Source: Trebonia sp963843745
Lineage (GTDB): Bacteria; Actinomycetota; Actinomycetes; Streptosporangiales; Streptosporangiaceae
Direction: 5' to 3'
DNA: 64,000 nucleotides
Assembly (NCBI GenBank): GCA_963843745.1
Contig: CAWJLP010000004.1
Span: forward strand, 62,001 to 126,000
Every line of letters begins with the position of its first letter. The stretch's first letter is position 1. The notes under the pieces were generated by a model. The model made no database searches, was not told the DNA's origin, and was given only the letters and a program-made list of their open reading frames with translations. The position numbers and the translations under genes were made by a program. Shown piece after piece: positions 16,995 to 26,320 of the stretch.

Positions 16995-18321
16995 ATGATG
17001 ACTTGGCTGGCAATCGCGGGATCGCTGGCCAGCTGGCTCATTCTCGTCCGGATCGCCACTGGCGGGCCGCGGCTCGGCCGCGCCGTGTCCCGTCCCGGTG
17101 CCGTCCCGCGGCCACCCGCCGAACCGCCAGCGGTGGTGGGCCTGGTGGCTGGCCGCCCGGATGCCGACCTGTTCACGGTGACGTTGCTCGACCTGGCGGC
17201 CCGCGGCTGGTTCAGGCTCAGCAGGAGCCTGCCTGATCCGCGGGCACCTGTCCCGGCCATGTGCGTGCTGCCAGCGGAAACTCCCGTCGAAGAGCTGACG
17301 CCCTACGAGCGGCGGGCGGTCGCCCATTTGTCCCGTCGGGCCGGGCCGCTGCCAGAAATACCCGCCGCGGCGCTGGCCGACGGCTTCGAAGGCGGCGAGG
17401 GCCCGTTCCGGCAGGCGTTTCGCGGCAACGTGGTCGCGGCCGCCCGCCGTCTCGGCCTGACACGCCCCACGCTCAGCACGGCCCGCAAGGCCGTGCTGTG
17501 CCTGTTCGCGCTCGTCCCGGCGGGCGTGGCGCTTGGCGCCGCCTACTCATACCAGCACAACGGCCAGCTCCTGGTGTTCTGCGCTTTCTACTACGCGATC
17601 CTGTGCACCTCCGTCGCGAGGGTCAGCAGCGAGCGGCTCACTGCGAAGGGGCAGCAGGCCCTTGCCGGACTGGCGCGCGCACAGCACCATCGTCGGGCCG
17701 GCAGCGAACGGCACCCGCGACGAGGCGCGTGCCGCGGCGCTCGGCGCGAACCCGGAAGCCCTCGCGCAGTTCACCGCGCCGGGAGACGACACCGCCTGGT
17801 CCGGCTACGGCGCGGGCTGGCGGCTGGTCACCATCGGCGATCCCGGCACGCGCACCTGGCCGGGGCTGTCCGCGGGGGCGCTCGCCGCCTTCTGCCTGCT
17901 GACCACGCCAGGCATACCGCTGCTCGCCTTCCTCGGGTACGAGGTCGCCGGCGGCTCACGCGGCATCGGGCTCGGCATCCTCACCGGCGTGGCGCTGGAT
18001 GCTCTGGTGGTAACCCGTGGCGTCTCCCGCTGGGCGCACCTGCCGCGCTTTGCCGAGTTCGACGGCATGGTGCTCCGGCAGTGGGAAGTGGAATCCAGCG
18101 ATGAGGGAACCTCGTACTACGTCGCGGTCGACGATGGCTTCGGTCCGGAGGCGTGGGCATTCGAGGTCCGGCCCGCGGACTACCGTCGGCTGGCGCCCGG
18201 CACGCTCGCCCACGTCCGGATCAACGCACGGCTCAACAAGCTGATCGACATCGAGGCGACCCGGCCGCCAGCCATGTCACCGGGGATCGCGGACTCAGCG
18301 CCGCCGGCCGATCCGCCCTGA
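16995..18321 (+). CDS. TIGR04222/DUF2207-like membrane protein; apparent frameshift
   Basis: ATG at 16995 follows GGGAG (16983-16987). The start has a signal-anchor (MTWLAIAGSLASWLILVRIA), then a soluble stretch with TVTLLDLAARGWFRL and TPYERRAVAHL, characteristic of the TIGR04222 family, and two hydrophobic hairpins. The frame breaks at a GCGCGCGC run (17673-17680). Adding one GC pair reads LARAHSTIVGPAANG and continues to the stop at 18321, giving 442 residues; uncorrected, the first frame ends at 18104 in unrelated Arg-rich sequence. The function of the family is unknown. Confidence 0.65.
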
Positions 18322-18338
18322 TCCGTTTCCCTGCCGCG

Positions 18339-18944
18339 TCACCGGCCCGGTGCCAGCCACCGGGCGTCGATCCGGGCGTGCCGCGCCCGTCCTGTCAGGC
18401 GGACGTGCAGGGTCTCCGGTGCGCTGTCGACCGCGTCCCCGCTGATCGCCAGCTTGGTATACCGCACCGACAGTTCGTTGGCGTCCACCACCATGCCCGG
18501 CGCGAGGACCAGCTCCACGTTGCCGCCGCGTACCTGCATCTCGATGATCAGCTCGGGTCCGCTGCGCACCGCCCTGGTCAGGTCCAGCGTCACGTCACTC
18601 CACGCGGTGTGCAGTCCCAGCCTGTGCGGCAGTGTCCACCGGCCCTCGCGGCGCACCGAGCCATGCCGTTCGCGGATGGTGAGCAGCTCGGCGGCCGGCT
18701 CGGCGGGTGTCCGGGCGAGCGGCAGCGCGAGCGCGCCATCGCTGCCTGGCGCCGCGACCAGGTCGGCGGTGAGCGGGGTAAGCGCCTCGATGGTGCGGGC
18801 GGCCAGCGCCGCGTCCAGCCGCTCATCGAACTCCGCCTGGTCGAGCCGCCCGTCGGCGACGGCGGCGCGCAGCAGTTCGATAACCCGGTCGCGGTCCGCG
18901 TCGGATGCGCGCAGTGCGGGTGACCTGGGCGGATCTGCCGGCAT
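18339..18944 (-). CDS. DUF1707 domain protein
   Basis: A 201-residue soluble protein. The first 55 residues (LRASDADRDRVIELLRAAVADGRLDQAEFDERLDAAL) are a typical DUF1707/SHOCT-like helix pair seen widely in actinomycetes. The rest is a beta-rich C-terminal domain resembling LiaF/toastrack folds (DVTLDLTRAV, VELVLAPGMVVDAN). A role in envelope-stress sensing is an inference from such domain pairs. It is convergent with the TIGR04222-like gene, 17 bp apart. Confidence 0.85.
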   Translation of the reverse strand: MPADPPRSPALRASDADRDRVIELLRAAVADGRLDQAEFDERLDAALAARTIEALTPLTADLVAAPGSDGALALPLARTPAEPAAELLTIRERHGSVRREGRWTLPHRLGLHTAWSDVTLDLTRAVRSGPELIIEMQVRGGNVELVLAPGMVVDANELSVRYTKLAISGDAVDSAPETLHVRLTGRARHARIDARWLAPGR

Positions 18945-19045
18945 CCGGCCTCCTCGGCGGCGATATGGTGGCGCCGCGCCACCGGCTTTCTACGTTATAG
19001 CGCAGGTCGGCGGCCATCAACGAGATAGACGCCAGGCTGCCACAG

Positions 19046-19246
19046 CTAGCCGAAGTGACCCCAGTGGACGGCGATGATGAGGAGCAGACCGCCGGCGGCG
19101 AGCGCGGCGCCCGCGACTATCTTCCGGGCTCTGGCCATCTTGAACATCGGGATTTCGGATGCGACGAACCAGATTCCGGCAATGAGCATAAGCAGGAAGC
19201 CGACTTCGGCGATGACCACGCCGGTGTGCTGATCCATGCGTGGCAT
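19046..19246 (-). CDS. Small two-TM membrane protein
   Basis: A 66-residue protein with two hydrophobic segments (VGFLLMLIAGIWFVASEI and IVAGAALAAGGLLLIIAVHW) joined by a short basic loop (MFKMARARK). No family recognised. It is divergent from the VOC gene at 19288. Size and hydrophobic pattern support a real gene. Confidence 0.5.
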   Translation of the reverse strand: MPRMDQHTGVVIAEVGFLLMLIAGIWFVASEIPMFKMARARKIVAGAALAAGGLLLIIAVHWGHFG

Positions 19247-19287
19247 GGTTCCGTCCAGGCGTACCGCGTGTCAACGGAGGTTCTGAC

Positions 19288-19674
19288 ATGACCAGTAAGT
19301 TCACCGAGCTCGCGATCGACTGTGCCGATCCCAACGGTCTCGCGCGGTTCTGGTGCTCGGTCCTTGGCTATGAGGTGGAAGACGAAGACGACGGAATAGT
19401 CACGATCGGCTCTCCCATGGTGCCCGAAGGCAAGAACCGCCTCGGCCCAGTGCCGCCGACGTTGACGTTCGCGCACGTGCCCGAGGGTAAGACCGTCAAG
19501 AACAGGCTCCACCTCGACGTCAACCCGACCGACAGGGAGCAAGACGAAGAGGTCCGTCGCCTGCTCGGCCTGGGTGCCCGGCACGCCGACGTCGGCCAAG
19601 GCGATGAGAGCTGGGTGGTGCTTGCCGACCCGGAGGGGAACGAGTTCTGCGTCCTCGCGGACCGCCGCCCCTGA
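19288..19674 (+). CDS. VOC (glyoxalase/bleomycin-resistance-like) protein
   Basis: A 128-residue protein with the vicinal oxygen chelate fold: an opening LAIDCADPNGLARFWCSVLGYEV, a central RLHLDVNPTDREQDEEV, and a closing WVVLADPEGNEFCVL. The H and E residues in LHLDV and GNEFCV fit metal-ligand positions. GGAGG (19276-19280) lies 7 bases before the ATG. Substrate unknown; such proteins serve as dioxygenases, lyases or drug-binding proteins. Confidence 0.88.
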   Translation: MTSKFTELAIDCADPNGLARFWCSVLGYEVEDEDDGIVTIGSPMVPEGKNRLGPVPPTLTFAHVPEGKTVKNRLHLDVNPTDREQDEEVRRLLGLGARHADVGQGDESWVVLADPEGNEFCVLADRRP

Positions 19675-19791
19675 TCACCCTTTTGGGATGATCCGGTGCG
19701 GTATGCCGCGTGGTGTGCTGCGTGCGTGTGTGGGAGGGTCTCGCCTCATGGGTTTTTGGCGTGCGGGCTGCGGTGAAAGGGGACGTTCAGG

Positions 19792-21627
19792 ATGGCTGAC
19801 CGGGCAGGGCTGCCCTTCGAGGACACTGCTGACTTCGAGGACGCTGAGCGTGGTCTTATCGATGCCGGAGAACCGGTGATCCGGAACGAGGCGGGCGAGG
19901 TGGTGTGGGACAACGGGTCCTACAGCAGCTTCCTCACAGGGGATGCGCCAGACAGCGTTCACCCGAGCTTGTGGCGCCAGTCGACGCTAGTGGCCAAGCA
20001 GGGCCTGTTCGAGGTGACGGACGGGATTTACCAGGTCCGCGGTTATGACCTGTCCAACATGAGCGTCATCGAGGGCGACACCGGGATCATCGTCATCGAC
20101 CCGCTGATATCAGCCGAGACCGCGGCCGCCGCGCTGGCGCTGTACCGCAAGCACCGCGGTGACCGGCCGGTCGTGGCGGTCATCCACACTCACAGCCATG
20201 CCGATCACTTCGGCGGGGTCAAGGGGGTCGTGTCCCAGGACGATGTCGACGCGGGCAGGGTCCAGATCATCGCGCCAGAAGGTTTCGTGGAGCACGCGAT
20301 CTCGGAGAACGTCTATGCCGGGACGGCAATGGCGCGGCGCGCGGGCTACATGTACGGCGCCGCGCTGGCCCGCGGCCCGCGCGGCGGGGTGGGAGCGGGC
20401 CTGGGCCAGACCACCTCGACTGGCACCATCACGCTGATCAACCCGACCGTGACCATCACCACCACCGGCCAGGAGCTGACCGTGGACGGGGTGCGGATGG
20501 TCTTCCAGATGGCTCCCGGCACCGAGGCGCCGGCGGAAATGCACTTCTACTTCCCGGACCAGCGGGCGCTGTGCATGGCTGAGAACGCCACCCATACCCT
20601 GCACAACCTGCTGACCCTGCGCGGCGCCCTAGTCCGCGACCCGCACATCTGGGCGCACTACCTCACCGAGGCCATGGAGATGTTCGCCGGCCGCTCCAAC
20701 GTGGTCTTCGCCTCCCACCACTGGCCGACCTGGGGCACGGCGAACATCATCGAGTTCCTCAGCGCGCAGCGTGACCTGTACGCCTACCTGCACGACCAGA
20801 CCCTGCGGCTGCTCAACCAGGGTTACACCGGCCCGGAGATCGCGGAGATGATCGAGCTGCCCCCGGCCCTGGAGCAGACCTGGTCCACGCGCGGCTACTA
20901 CGGGTCAGTGAGCCACAACGTCAAGGCGATCTACCAGCGGTACATGGGCTGGTATGACGGCAACCCGGCTCGGCTGTGGCAGCACCCGCCGCAGGAGAAG
21001 GCCAAGCGGTACGTGGAGTTCATGGGCGGCGCGGACGAGGTGGTGGCCAAGGCCCGCCGCTCCTTCGAGGAGGGTGACCTGCGCTGGGCGGCGGAGGTTC
21101 TCAACCACGTCGTGTTCGCCGACCCGGGCCATGCCGCGGCCAAGAGCCTGCTGGCTGACGTGTTCACTCAGCTCGGCTACGGTTCGGAGAACGGGACCTG
21201 GCGATGTGAGTTCCTGGCCGGCGCGATGGAGCTGCGGACCGGCAACTTCGGCACGCCCACCGCTACCGTATCCGCCAACATCGTCGCCAACCTTAGCCCG
21301 GAGATGCTGTTCGACGCCCTCGCCATCCAGGTAAATGGCCCAGAGGCGTGGGACCTGGACCTGGCTATCCGCTGGGATCTGCCCGATCACGGCACGTCGT
21401 ACCGGACCACCGTGCATAACGGCGTCCTGACCTATGTCAAGGACAGCGACAAGCCGGTCCGCCTCACCCTGACCGTCCCGGCCGCCGCCGTGATCGCGCT
21501 CGCCACCGGCAACCTGGACGCGGCCCGGAGCAACGGCCTGACCGCCGAAGGCGACGAAAGCCAGCTAACGTCACTGTTCAGCGTCCTGCAACCCGGTAAC
21601 CGCGGCTTCAATATCGTCGAACCCTGA
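19792..21627 (+). CDS. Alkyl/aryl sulfatase-like metallo-beta-lactamase-fold protein
   Basis: A 611-residue protein with class III (SdsA1/BDS1-like) alkylsulfatase layout. The MBL domain has HTHSHADHFGG near residue 130, later metal ligands around MAENATHTLHNL and FASHHWPTWG; a helical dimerisation section follows (VEFMGGADEVVAKARRSFEEGDLRWAAEVL), then a C-terminal SCP2-like lipid-binding domain from about residue 480. Class III enzymes cleave primary alkyl sulfates such as SDS. AGGGG lies about 10 bases before the ATG. No sulfate uptake genes are nearby. Secretion is not predicted, as no signal peptide is visible. Confidence 0.88.
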   Translation: MADRAGLPFEDTADFEDAERGLIDAGEPVIRNEAGEVVWDNGSYSSFLTGDAPDSVHPSLWRQSTLVAKQGLFEVTDGIYQVRGYDLSNMSVIEGDTGIIVIDPLISAETAAAALALYRKHRGDRPVVAVIHTHSHADHFGGVKGVVSQDDVDAGRVQIIAPEGFVEHAISENVYAGTAMARRAGYMYGAALARGPRGGVGAGLGQTTSTGTITLINPTVTITTTGQELTVDGVRMVFQMAPGTEAPAEMHFYFPDQRALCMAENATHTLHNLLTLRGALVRDPHIWAHYLTEAMEMFAGRSNVVFASHHWPTWGTANIIEFLSAQRDLYAYLHDQTLRLLNQGYTGPEIAEMIELPPALEQTWSTRGYYGSVSHNVKAIYQRYMGWYDGNPARLWQHPPQEKAKRYVEFMGGADEVVAKARRSFEEGDLRWAAEVLNHVVFADPGHAAAKSLLADVFTQLGYGSENGTWRCEFLAGAMELRTGNFGTPTATVSANIVANLSPEMLFDALAIQVNGPEAWDLDLAIRWDLPDHGTSYRTTVHNGVLTYVKDSDKPVRLTLTVPAAAVIALATGNLDAARSNGLTAEGDESQLTSLFSVLQPGNRGFNIVEP

Positions 21628-21682
21628 CAAGTCCCGCCGTGGGGAGTGGACGAGTGCCTGAATTAAGGGCGGTCAGAGGGAA

Positions 21683-21856
21683 TCACCGGGCGGGGCGCCT
21701 TCGCGTTCGCCGCCGCATCCAGAAGGCGCCTAGGAGGAAGGCGACGAGGAGCACGCCAATGCCGGTGAACAGCAGGTAAAACAGGCCCTTCACGACGACG
21801 CCCAGGATGCCCAGGATCATCGCCGCGATCACCAGCAGCAGAAAGAAGACAATCAT
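21683..21856 (-). CDS. Small membrane protein, 57 aa
   Basis: Two hydrophobic segments (VFFLLLVIAAMILGILGVVV and FYLLFTGIGVLLVAFLLGAF) end in a strongly basic tail (RRRTRRRPAR), which would stay cytoplasmic. GGAGG is 5 bases upstream of the ATG on the minus strand. This kind of small hydrophobic protein is common in actinomycetes and resembles phage-shock or PspC-like miniproteins only in its general make-up. No function assigned. Confidence 0.7.
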   Translation of the reverse strand: MIVFFLLLVIAAMILGILGVVVKGLFYLLFTGIGVLLVAFLLGAFWMRRRTRRRPAR

Positions 21857-22108
21857 CCGATCCTCCGCTCAGCTGAGCCGCTCAGCGGCGGACCAACCGC
21901 CGCTCACCAACAGCGCCCGGCTCGCGTCGGACCCTGATGTGCTCAAGTCTGATGGCCAGACGCGTCTCTGGACAGATGCAAGGTCGGAGGCGTTATCCGA
22001 ACGGAACCAACTTCCTCCCAGAACACGTGCAACTCACGGCTCCTCATGGGACTCGTTCAACCGGCGAGTCGTGGAATGGAACTAACACGGTGAGAGATAC
22101 TGGTCTGC

Positions 22109-22765
22109 ATGGATCCGTTTGCGCCGCTGCGTAGCCGACTAGCCCCACAGGCGGAGGCGCTGGCCCAGGCCATCGCCGAGCGCGTGGTCGGCTTGGTGGT
22201 TGGGGCGCTCGATCTGAACGCGCTGCTTGCCGAGATCGACCTGAACGCGCTGCTGGCCGAGATCGATCTGAACGCCGTCCTGGCACAGGTCGATCTTGGG
22301 CCGGTGCTGGACCGGATAGACATCAACCAGGTACTGGACCGGGTGGACGTGAACCGTCTGCTGGCCACAGTGGACCTGAACCAGATGCTGGCCACGGTGG
22401 ACCTGAACCAGCTGCTGAGCACCGTCGACGTCACGGCTTTGATAGGCCGGGTCGATATGGACCAGGTCCTCCAGCAGGTCGACGTGAACGAGGTGATCGG
22501 GAAGGTCGACCTGGACGCCGTAATCGACCGGGTGGACATGAACGCCATTGTCCAGCGGATCGACCTCGAAGCACTCGTCGAGCAGACCGATCTCGGCTCA
22601 ATCATCGCCAAATCCTCCGGCGGGATGGCGAGCGATCTGGTCAACGCGGTCCGCAGCCGTACCGTCGGGGTCGACGAGTCCATCGCCCGTTGGGTAGCTC
22701 GTCTTCGCCGCCGCCCTTACCCCGGCCCGCCCGGCCCGCCTGCCGGGCTGCGGGCCGCATCATGA
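22109..22765 (+). CDS. Nonapeptide-repeat protein (VDLNxLLxx)15
   Basis: A 218-residue protein. After a helical start, residues 34-168 are fifteen consecutive 9-residue units of the form (V/I)D(L/V/M)NxhhxR, for example IDLNALLAE, VDLNQMLAT and VDLDAVIDR. The strict period, with acidic position 2 and hydrophobic positions 1, 3, 6 and 7, suggests a regular solenoid or long amphipathic helix. A Pro-rich tail follows. The stop overlaps the ATG of an RDD membrane protein by 4 bp, so it is probably a partner at the membrane. Similar repeat proteins next to RDD genes exist in actinomycetes; I know of no assigned function. Confidence 0.8.
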   Translation: MDPFAPLRSRLAPQAEALAQAIAERVVGLVVGALDLNALLAEIDLNALLAEIDLNAVLAQVDLGPVLDRIDINQVLDRVDVNRLLATVDLNQMLATVDLNQLLSTVDVTALIGRVDMDQVLQQVDVNEVIGKVDLDAVIDRVDMNAIVQRIDLEALVEQTDLGSIIAKSSGGMASDLVNAVRSRTVGVDESIARWVARLRRRPYPGPPGPPAGLRAAS

Positions 22766-23382
22766 CCGCGCGCACGGGCGAGGTCAGGCCCTTCGAGCCC
22801 CCGCCCGCCGCCCGTGAAAGCCTGCAGGGGCGCTACGCGGGGTTCGCCTCGCGGTTCGCCGCCTTCGCTGTGGACCTAGTCGTGCTCACCGGGATCTTCC
22901 TTCTCATCCTGGCCGCCATCAATTTCGCGGCCAGCGTCCTTACCGGAAACAGCGTCCACTTCAACCGCGGCAATACCTGGGTGGTCGTCGCATATGCGCT
23001 GTGGGCGTTCATCTACTTCGCCCATTTCTGGGGCCTGAACGGCAAAACCGCAGGCGGGGCGTTGTTCGGCGTGCAGGTCGTGACGAACGACGGCGCCGAC
23101 GTGAGCGGGCGCCGAGCGATCGGCCGCGCGCTGGCGTTCCCGCTGAGCTTCCTGATCCTCTGCCTGGGCTTCCTGGGCATACTCCTCGGCGACCAGCGCC
23201 GCGCCCTGCACGACGTCATCGCCGGGACGACCGTGATCTACTGCTGGGACGCGCGGGCGGCGCGGCTGCGGATGCTGTCACGGCCCCGGTACTCCACTCC
23301 GCGCACTCCGCCCGAACCGCACAGCCTGCCCGAATCACCCAGCCAGGCCGACCAGCCCGCCGACCTGGATCAGGCTGGTTAG
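22762..23382 (+). CDS. RDD-family membrane protein
   Basis: A 206-residue protein. GRYAGFASRFAAFAVDLVVL is the RDD signature (R, D, D in the first helix). Helices follow near residues 40-60, 75-95 and 130-150, with the conserved GKTAGGALFGVQVV loop and RRALHDVIAGTTVIY at the end. RDD proteins are proposed ion transporters or antiporters. Overlap with the nonapeptide-repeat gene (ATGA) marks a two-gene operon. The C-terminal Pro/Ser tail is probably disordered. Confidence 0.88.
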   Translation: MTARTGEVRPFEPPPAARESLQGRYAGFASRFAAFAVDLVVLTGIFLLILAAINFAASVLTGNSVHFNRGNTWVVVAYALWAFIYFAHFWGLNGKTAGGALFGVQVVTNDGADVSGRRAIGRALAFPLSFLILCLGFLGILLGDQRRALHDVIAGTTVIYCWDARAARLRMLSRPRYSTPRTPPEPHSLPESPSQADQPADLDQAG

Positions 23383-23576
23383 TTGCAACGGGTGGCCTCT
23401 CCACGAGCGTCCATCGATGGTCACCACCTTGGCCTTCGTTCCGGAGGTGTCGTCGGCTATCGCTTGCCGTGCGCTGCCTTGGCAGCAGTCCACGAGCTGA
23501 CCGGCGATCGTGTTTGGTTCGAGCTGGCCGGGGCAGTTGCCAAACCGGTGTAGTAGGCCCCGGTGAGGTGATCACA

Positions 23577-23750
23577 GTGTGGTGGCAGTACATCGTCGGC
23601 GTCCTCGCGGCAGCGGCATTCATCTCCTGCTTCGTAGTGCTTGTCCGTTTCATGTCGCAACAGATGACCCGCAAAACCGAGCGCAGAGCTGAGGACATGT
23701 ACGACGAGTTCAGCTCAGACCGCAAAGACAAAGACAGGTATCCCATTTAA
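23577..23750 (+). CDS. Small single-TM protein, 57 aa
   Basis: GTG at 23577 is preceded by GAGGTG (23565-23570). The protein has one membrane helix (YIVGVLAAAAFISCFVVLV) and a charged tail (TRKTERRAEDMYDEFSSDRKDKDRYP). It probably anchors in the inner membrane with the tail in the cytoplasm. The family is not recognised; the hydrophobic/charged layout and a proper ribosome site support it. Confidence 0.6.
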   Translation: MWWQYIVGVLAAAAFISCFVVLVRFMSQQMTRKTERRAEDMYDEFSSDRKDKDRYPI

Positions 23751-23891
23751 CGGGTTACTCGCGGCGGCCTACCTAGCTCGGGTCGCGGCCGTCCGGATCG
23801 GTTCAACCTGGACTGGCGTCGGTGGCTGGTCCTCATTGAACGGTTCTGCACGGTGGTGAACTGCAACCTGGGCCTACGCACTATGAGCGGG

Positions 23892-24596
23892 TCATGCGCC
23901 CTCGCCCTCAGCGCCCGGGCGGTCCGGTTCCGCTTCCGAGCCCGGCTCGTCAGCCTTACGCGCAACGAGCGGCTGGCTGCTGCGGGCACCGCCGCCGCCG
24001 GGGCCGAGCTCCGGCTCCTCCGGCCACAAGACCACCGCCCGCGCGGCGGCCGCGCGGATCGCCGTCCCGTCCAGCCGCGCCTGGGTCTCTGCCGCCCCGT
24101 ATTCAGGCCAGGATGCTACGAAGGTCACCGGGCCGTCCGGCGGCAGCGGGTGCACCCAGAAGTTGCCGTCCCACCGCCGCGCAGTCCCCCCGCTGCTGCC
24201 ATGCTCCAAGACCAGGCGCCCGGGATCGTCATCCTTGTCAGGCCGCCAGTGACCGCCGGTGGTCGCGCCGCGGCGGCCGTCGGCGTACAGCAGACCCAGC
24301 CGCAAGACATCGCCGGGTTGTTGCCTGCCGCGCCGCCCGTGGCGGTCGAACGGGTCGTGCCAGCCCGGCTCGTTCTCGTCCTCGCCGTGCATGCGCACGT
24401 GAGCGGTGAACTCGAACCCGTTCGGGTAAGCGCGGATGCTGCCGATCGCCACCGCCACCTGCCCGGTGCGGATCAGCATCAGCTCGCCGGGCACCGATCC
24501 GGGAATCACCTCATCCGGCTGCATCCAGGCCGGACGAGGCCGTCGCAGCGGCTCCGGAGGAGGTGGCGGCTGGGGGATCGAGTCAAAGAAGCTCAT
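23892..24596 (-). CDS. Conserved hypothetical protein
   Basis: A 234-residue soluble protein. A Pro-rich start (MSFFDSIPQPPPPPEP) is followed by a beta-rich body with WMQPDEVIPGSVPGELMLIR, YPNGFEFTAHVRMHG and a closing WPEYGAAETQARLDGTAIRAAAARAVVLWPEE. The pattern matches a recurrent actinomycete hypothetical whose function I do not know. ATG at 24596 is chosen because the upstream extension to 24707 is not protein-like. The last 40 residues are low-complexity and acidic. Confidence 0.65.
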   Translation of the reverse strand: MSFFDSIPQPPPPPEPLRRPRPAWMQPDEVIPGSVPGELMLIRTGQVAVAIGSIRAYPNGFEFTAHVRMHGEDENEPGWHDPFDRHGRRGRQQPGDVLRLGLLYADGRRGATTGGHWRPDKDDDPGRLVLEHGSSGGTARRWDGNFWVHPLPPDGPVTFVASWPEYGAAETQARLDGTAIRAAAARAVVLWPEEPELGPGGGGARSSQPLVARKADEPGSEAEPDRPGAEGEGA

Positions 24597-24973
24597 GCCT
24601 TTCAGCCTGGCACCGTTCCCGGCCATCTGCGACTGCCGCCCGTCCAATGGTGATATTCGGGACTGGCTGCGCTTCACTTCTTGGCCGGTGATTCCATCCG
24701 CATCCAAGCTCGTCCAAGACTGTTGTTAGCACCGGCGTTAGCAAGGTGGTTGTTCTCGACCTTCCGCTTTTCACGTGTAGCGGATGCCCAGCTGAGGCCG
24801 GATATGCGAGAGTACGTGGCTGTTCACGGCTGCGTAAGGGCGCTGACGGCTGCCGTCGTGGTTACCTTCAGAGGTACCGGCCGACCTTCCGCTCCCGGAG
24901 CGGGGAGTCAGGTCGCGCGCTCACTCTCTTAGGCGTCATCTGACTGCCGTACAGGACGCCGGTCGTTGTGTGC
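24597..24973. other. Intergenic region, nothing recognised
   Basis: A 377-bp gap between a hypothetical gene and a RidA gene. Short open frames here lack ribosome sites and protein-like composition. A small inverted repeat CTCCCGGAGCGGGGAG occurs around 24892-24907. No feature is claimed. Confidence 0.4.
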
Positions 24974-25432
24974 TCAGGTATGGAGCCGGGCAATAAGCTC
25001 GATCTCGACGGCGATGCCGACCGGCAGCTCGGCCATACCGACCGCTGCGCGGGTATGGCGTCCGGCATCACCGAAGACCTCGACCAGCAGGTCTGAGCAG
25101 CCGTCCAGGACCGCGGGGGTCTGGTCGAAGCCAGGGGCCACGTTGACCATCCCGAAGACCTTGATGATCTGCCGGATCCGGTCGAGATCGCCGAGTTCGG
25201 CCTGGAGGGTGGCGAGGATCGACAGTGCCGTCATCCGCGCTGCCTCGCGGCCCTGCTCCAGGGTCAGGTCACTGCCGACCTTGCCGCGTATCATCTGCTC
25301 ACCCGCGACCGGGCCATGCCCGCCTACATATACCAGTCCTCCGTCGATGACGCAGCTGAGGTAGTTACCGGCCGGCGGGAACGGCGGAGGAAGCTCGATC
25401 CCCAAGGATGCGAGCCGGTCAGCGATCGTCAT
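24974..25432 (-). CDS. RidA family protein (copy 1)
   Basis: A 152-residue enamine/imine deaminase-like protein. It starts MTIADRLASLGIELPPPFPPAGNY, has YVGGHGPV, and ends with the family helix-strand pattern GDAGRHTRAAVGMAELPVGIAVEIELIARL. RidA proteins trim reactive 2-aminoacrylate and related imines; this longer type is of the RutC/UK114 clan, and the conserved Arg is in GRHTRAAVG. A second member lies at 44958. ATG at 25432 is chosen by alignment to the second copy; the upstream extension is not protein-like. Confidence 0.88.
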   Translation of the reverse strand: MTIADRLASLGIELPPPFPPAGNYLSCVIDGGLVYVGGHGPVAGEQMIRGKVGSDLTLEQGREAARMTALSILATLQAELGDLDRIRQIIKVFGMVNVAPGFDQTPAVLDGCSDLLVEVFGDAGRHTRAAVGMAELPVGIAVEIELIARLHT

Positions 25433-25717
25433 GGCCAGAGTGTATCGGCCTGCCTTCAGATACGAGGGCCACGTCCAGCCCGCGCCGATCCCACCCATCA
25501 ACTGGCTGTAGGAGCGCGTCGCTGACCGTCCATCCGGGTCTGTTGCCTGGCGCGGGGCCGACCTGAGCATCTGTTCCGTAGGAATCTTCACGCCCCGCCG
25601 GGACCAGCGCGCATGCAGCCTTAACTGCGAAGAATTGCTCAACGTCTTGCGTCGTTTGTCGTTGTTGAGCGGCCCCGCAACGCCGAAATAAGGCCACTCG
25701 AACCTGCGAGCATCCCG

Positions 25718-26014
25718 CTAAGAAGCCGAATTGTCGACGATCTCGGCGATCTCCACGAACTCGATGGCTGGCGCGACGCCATACAGGCCGGTCACTCGCT
25801 CACGCAACTCCTCGGAGAAGAACCGCTCTGCCGCCTCTTCGGAGTCCCAGACGTAGAAGTTGACCGCTCGCTGCTGCTTTTCATCGAAGGTAAAGAACTT
25901 AAACCGCAGGCCCGGCATGCCCTCGAACATCCCCCGGGCGTTCTCGGCCACCTTAGTTACCCGTGAGCGATCGAAGTCGCCGGTGTAGGAGAAAGTGACG
26001 GTGACGCCGATCAT
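25718..26014 (-). CDS. YdhR-like dimeric alpha+beta barrel protein
   Basis: A 98-residue protein resembling the YdhR/antibiotic-biosynthesis-monooxygenase ferredoxin-like fold: MIGVTVTFSYTGDFDR, FEGMPGLRFKFFTFDEKQQRAVNFYVWDSEEAAERFF. Such proteins are dimers that may act as cofactor-free monooxygenases. AGAGGGGG precedes the ATG by about 6 bases. The substrate is unknown. It runs divergently from the SnoaL-like gene. Confidence 0.8.
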   Translation of the reverse strand: MIGVTVTFSYTGDFDRSRVTKVAENARGMFEGMPGLRFKFFTFDEKQQRAVNFYVWDSEEAAERFFSEELRERVTGLYGVAPAIEFVEIAEIVDNSAS

Positions 26015-26042
26015 GGGTGCCCCCTCTACCGATGGGCAAGAT

Positions 26043-26069
26043 CGCCTTGCCTCGCCTTGCCTCGCCTTG
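26043..26069. repeat. 10-bp tandem repeat CGCCTTGCCT
   Basis: Nearly three copies of CGCCTTGCCT run through this intergenic stretch. No function is evident. Confidence 0.7.
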
Positions 26070-26320
26070 AGACGCTACGCCCTTGCGCCACAAACGGCCA
26101 GCCGCGCCAGCTCGGTCTCCACTCACATGCTGACCAAAGACCGCCGCGATGGCCTCAGGAACGCAGGTGGCACAGGCGGACCATCAGCTTGGGAACTGGA
26201 TTGTCACGCCTCGCTGAGCATCGTGCCGCAGGTCAGGCACCATCTGAGGTTGTCCGTAGGTAACCGTCAGGTACCGTTCCTGACTCTCTCGTCGGGCACG
26301 CAACGGGCACGCTGACACGG

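Noticed and set aside
24681..24943. Short Cys/Arg-rich plus-strand frames
   Set aside because: No ribosome site, no recognisable family; considered as transposase remnants but similarity was not convincing.
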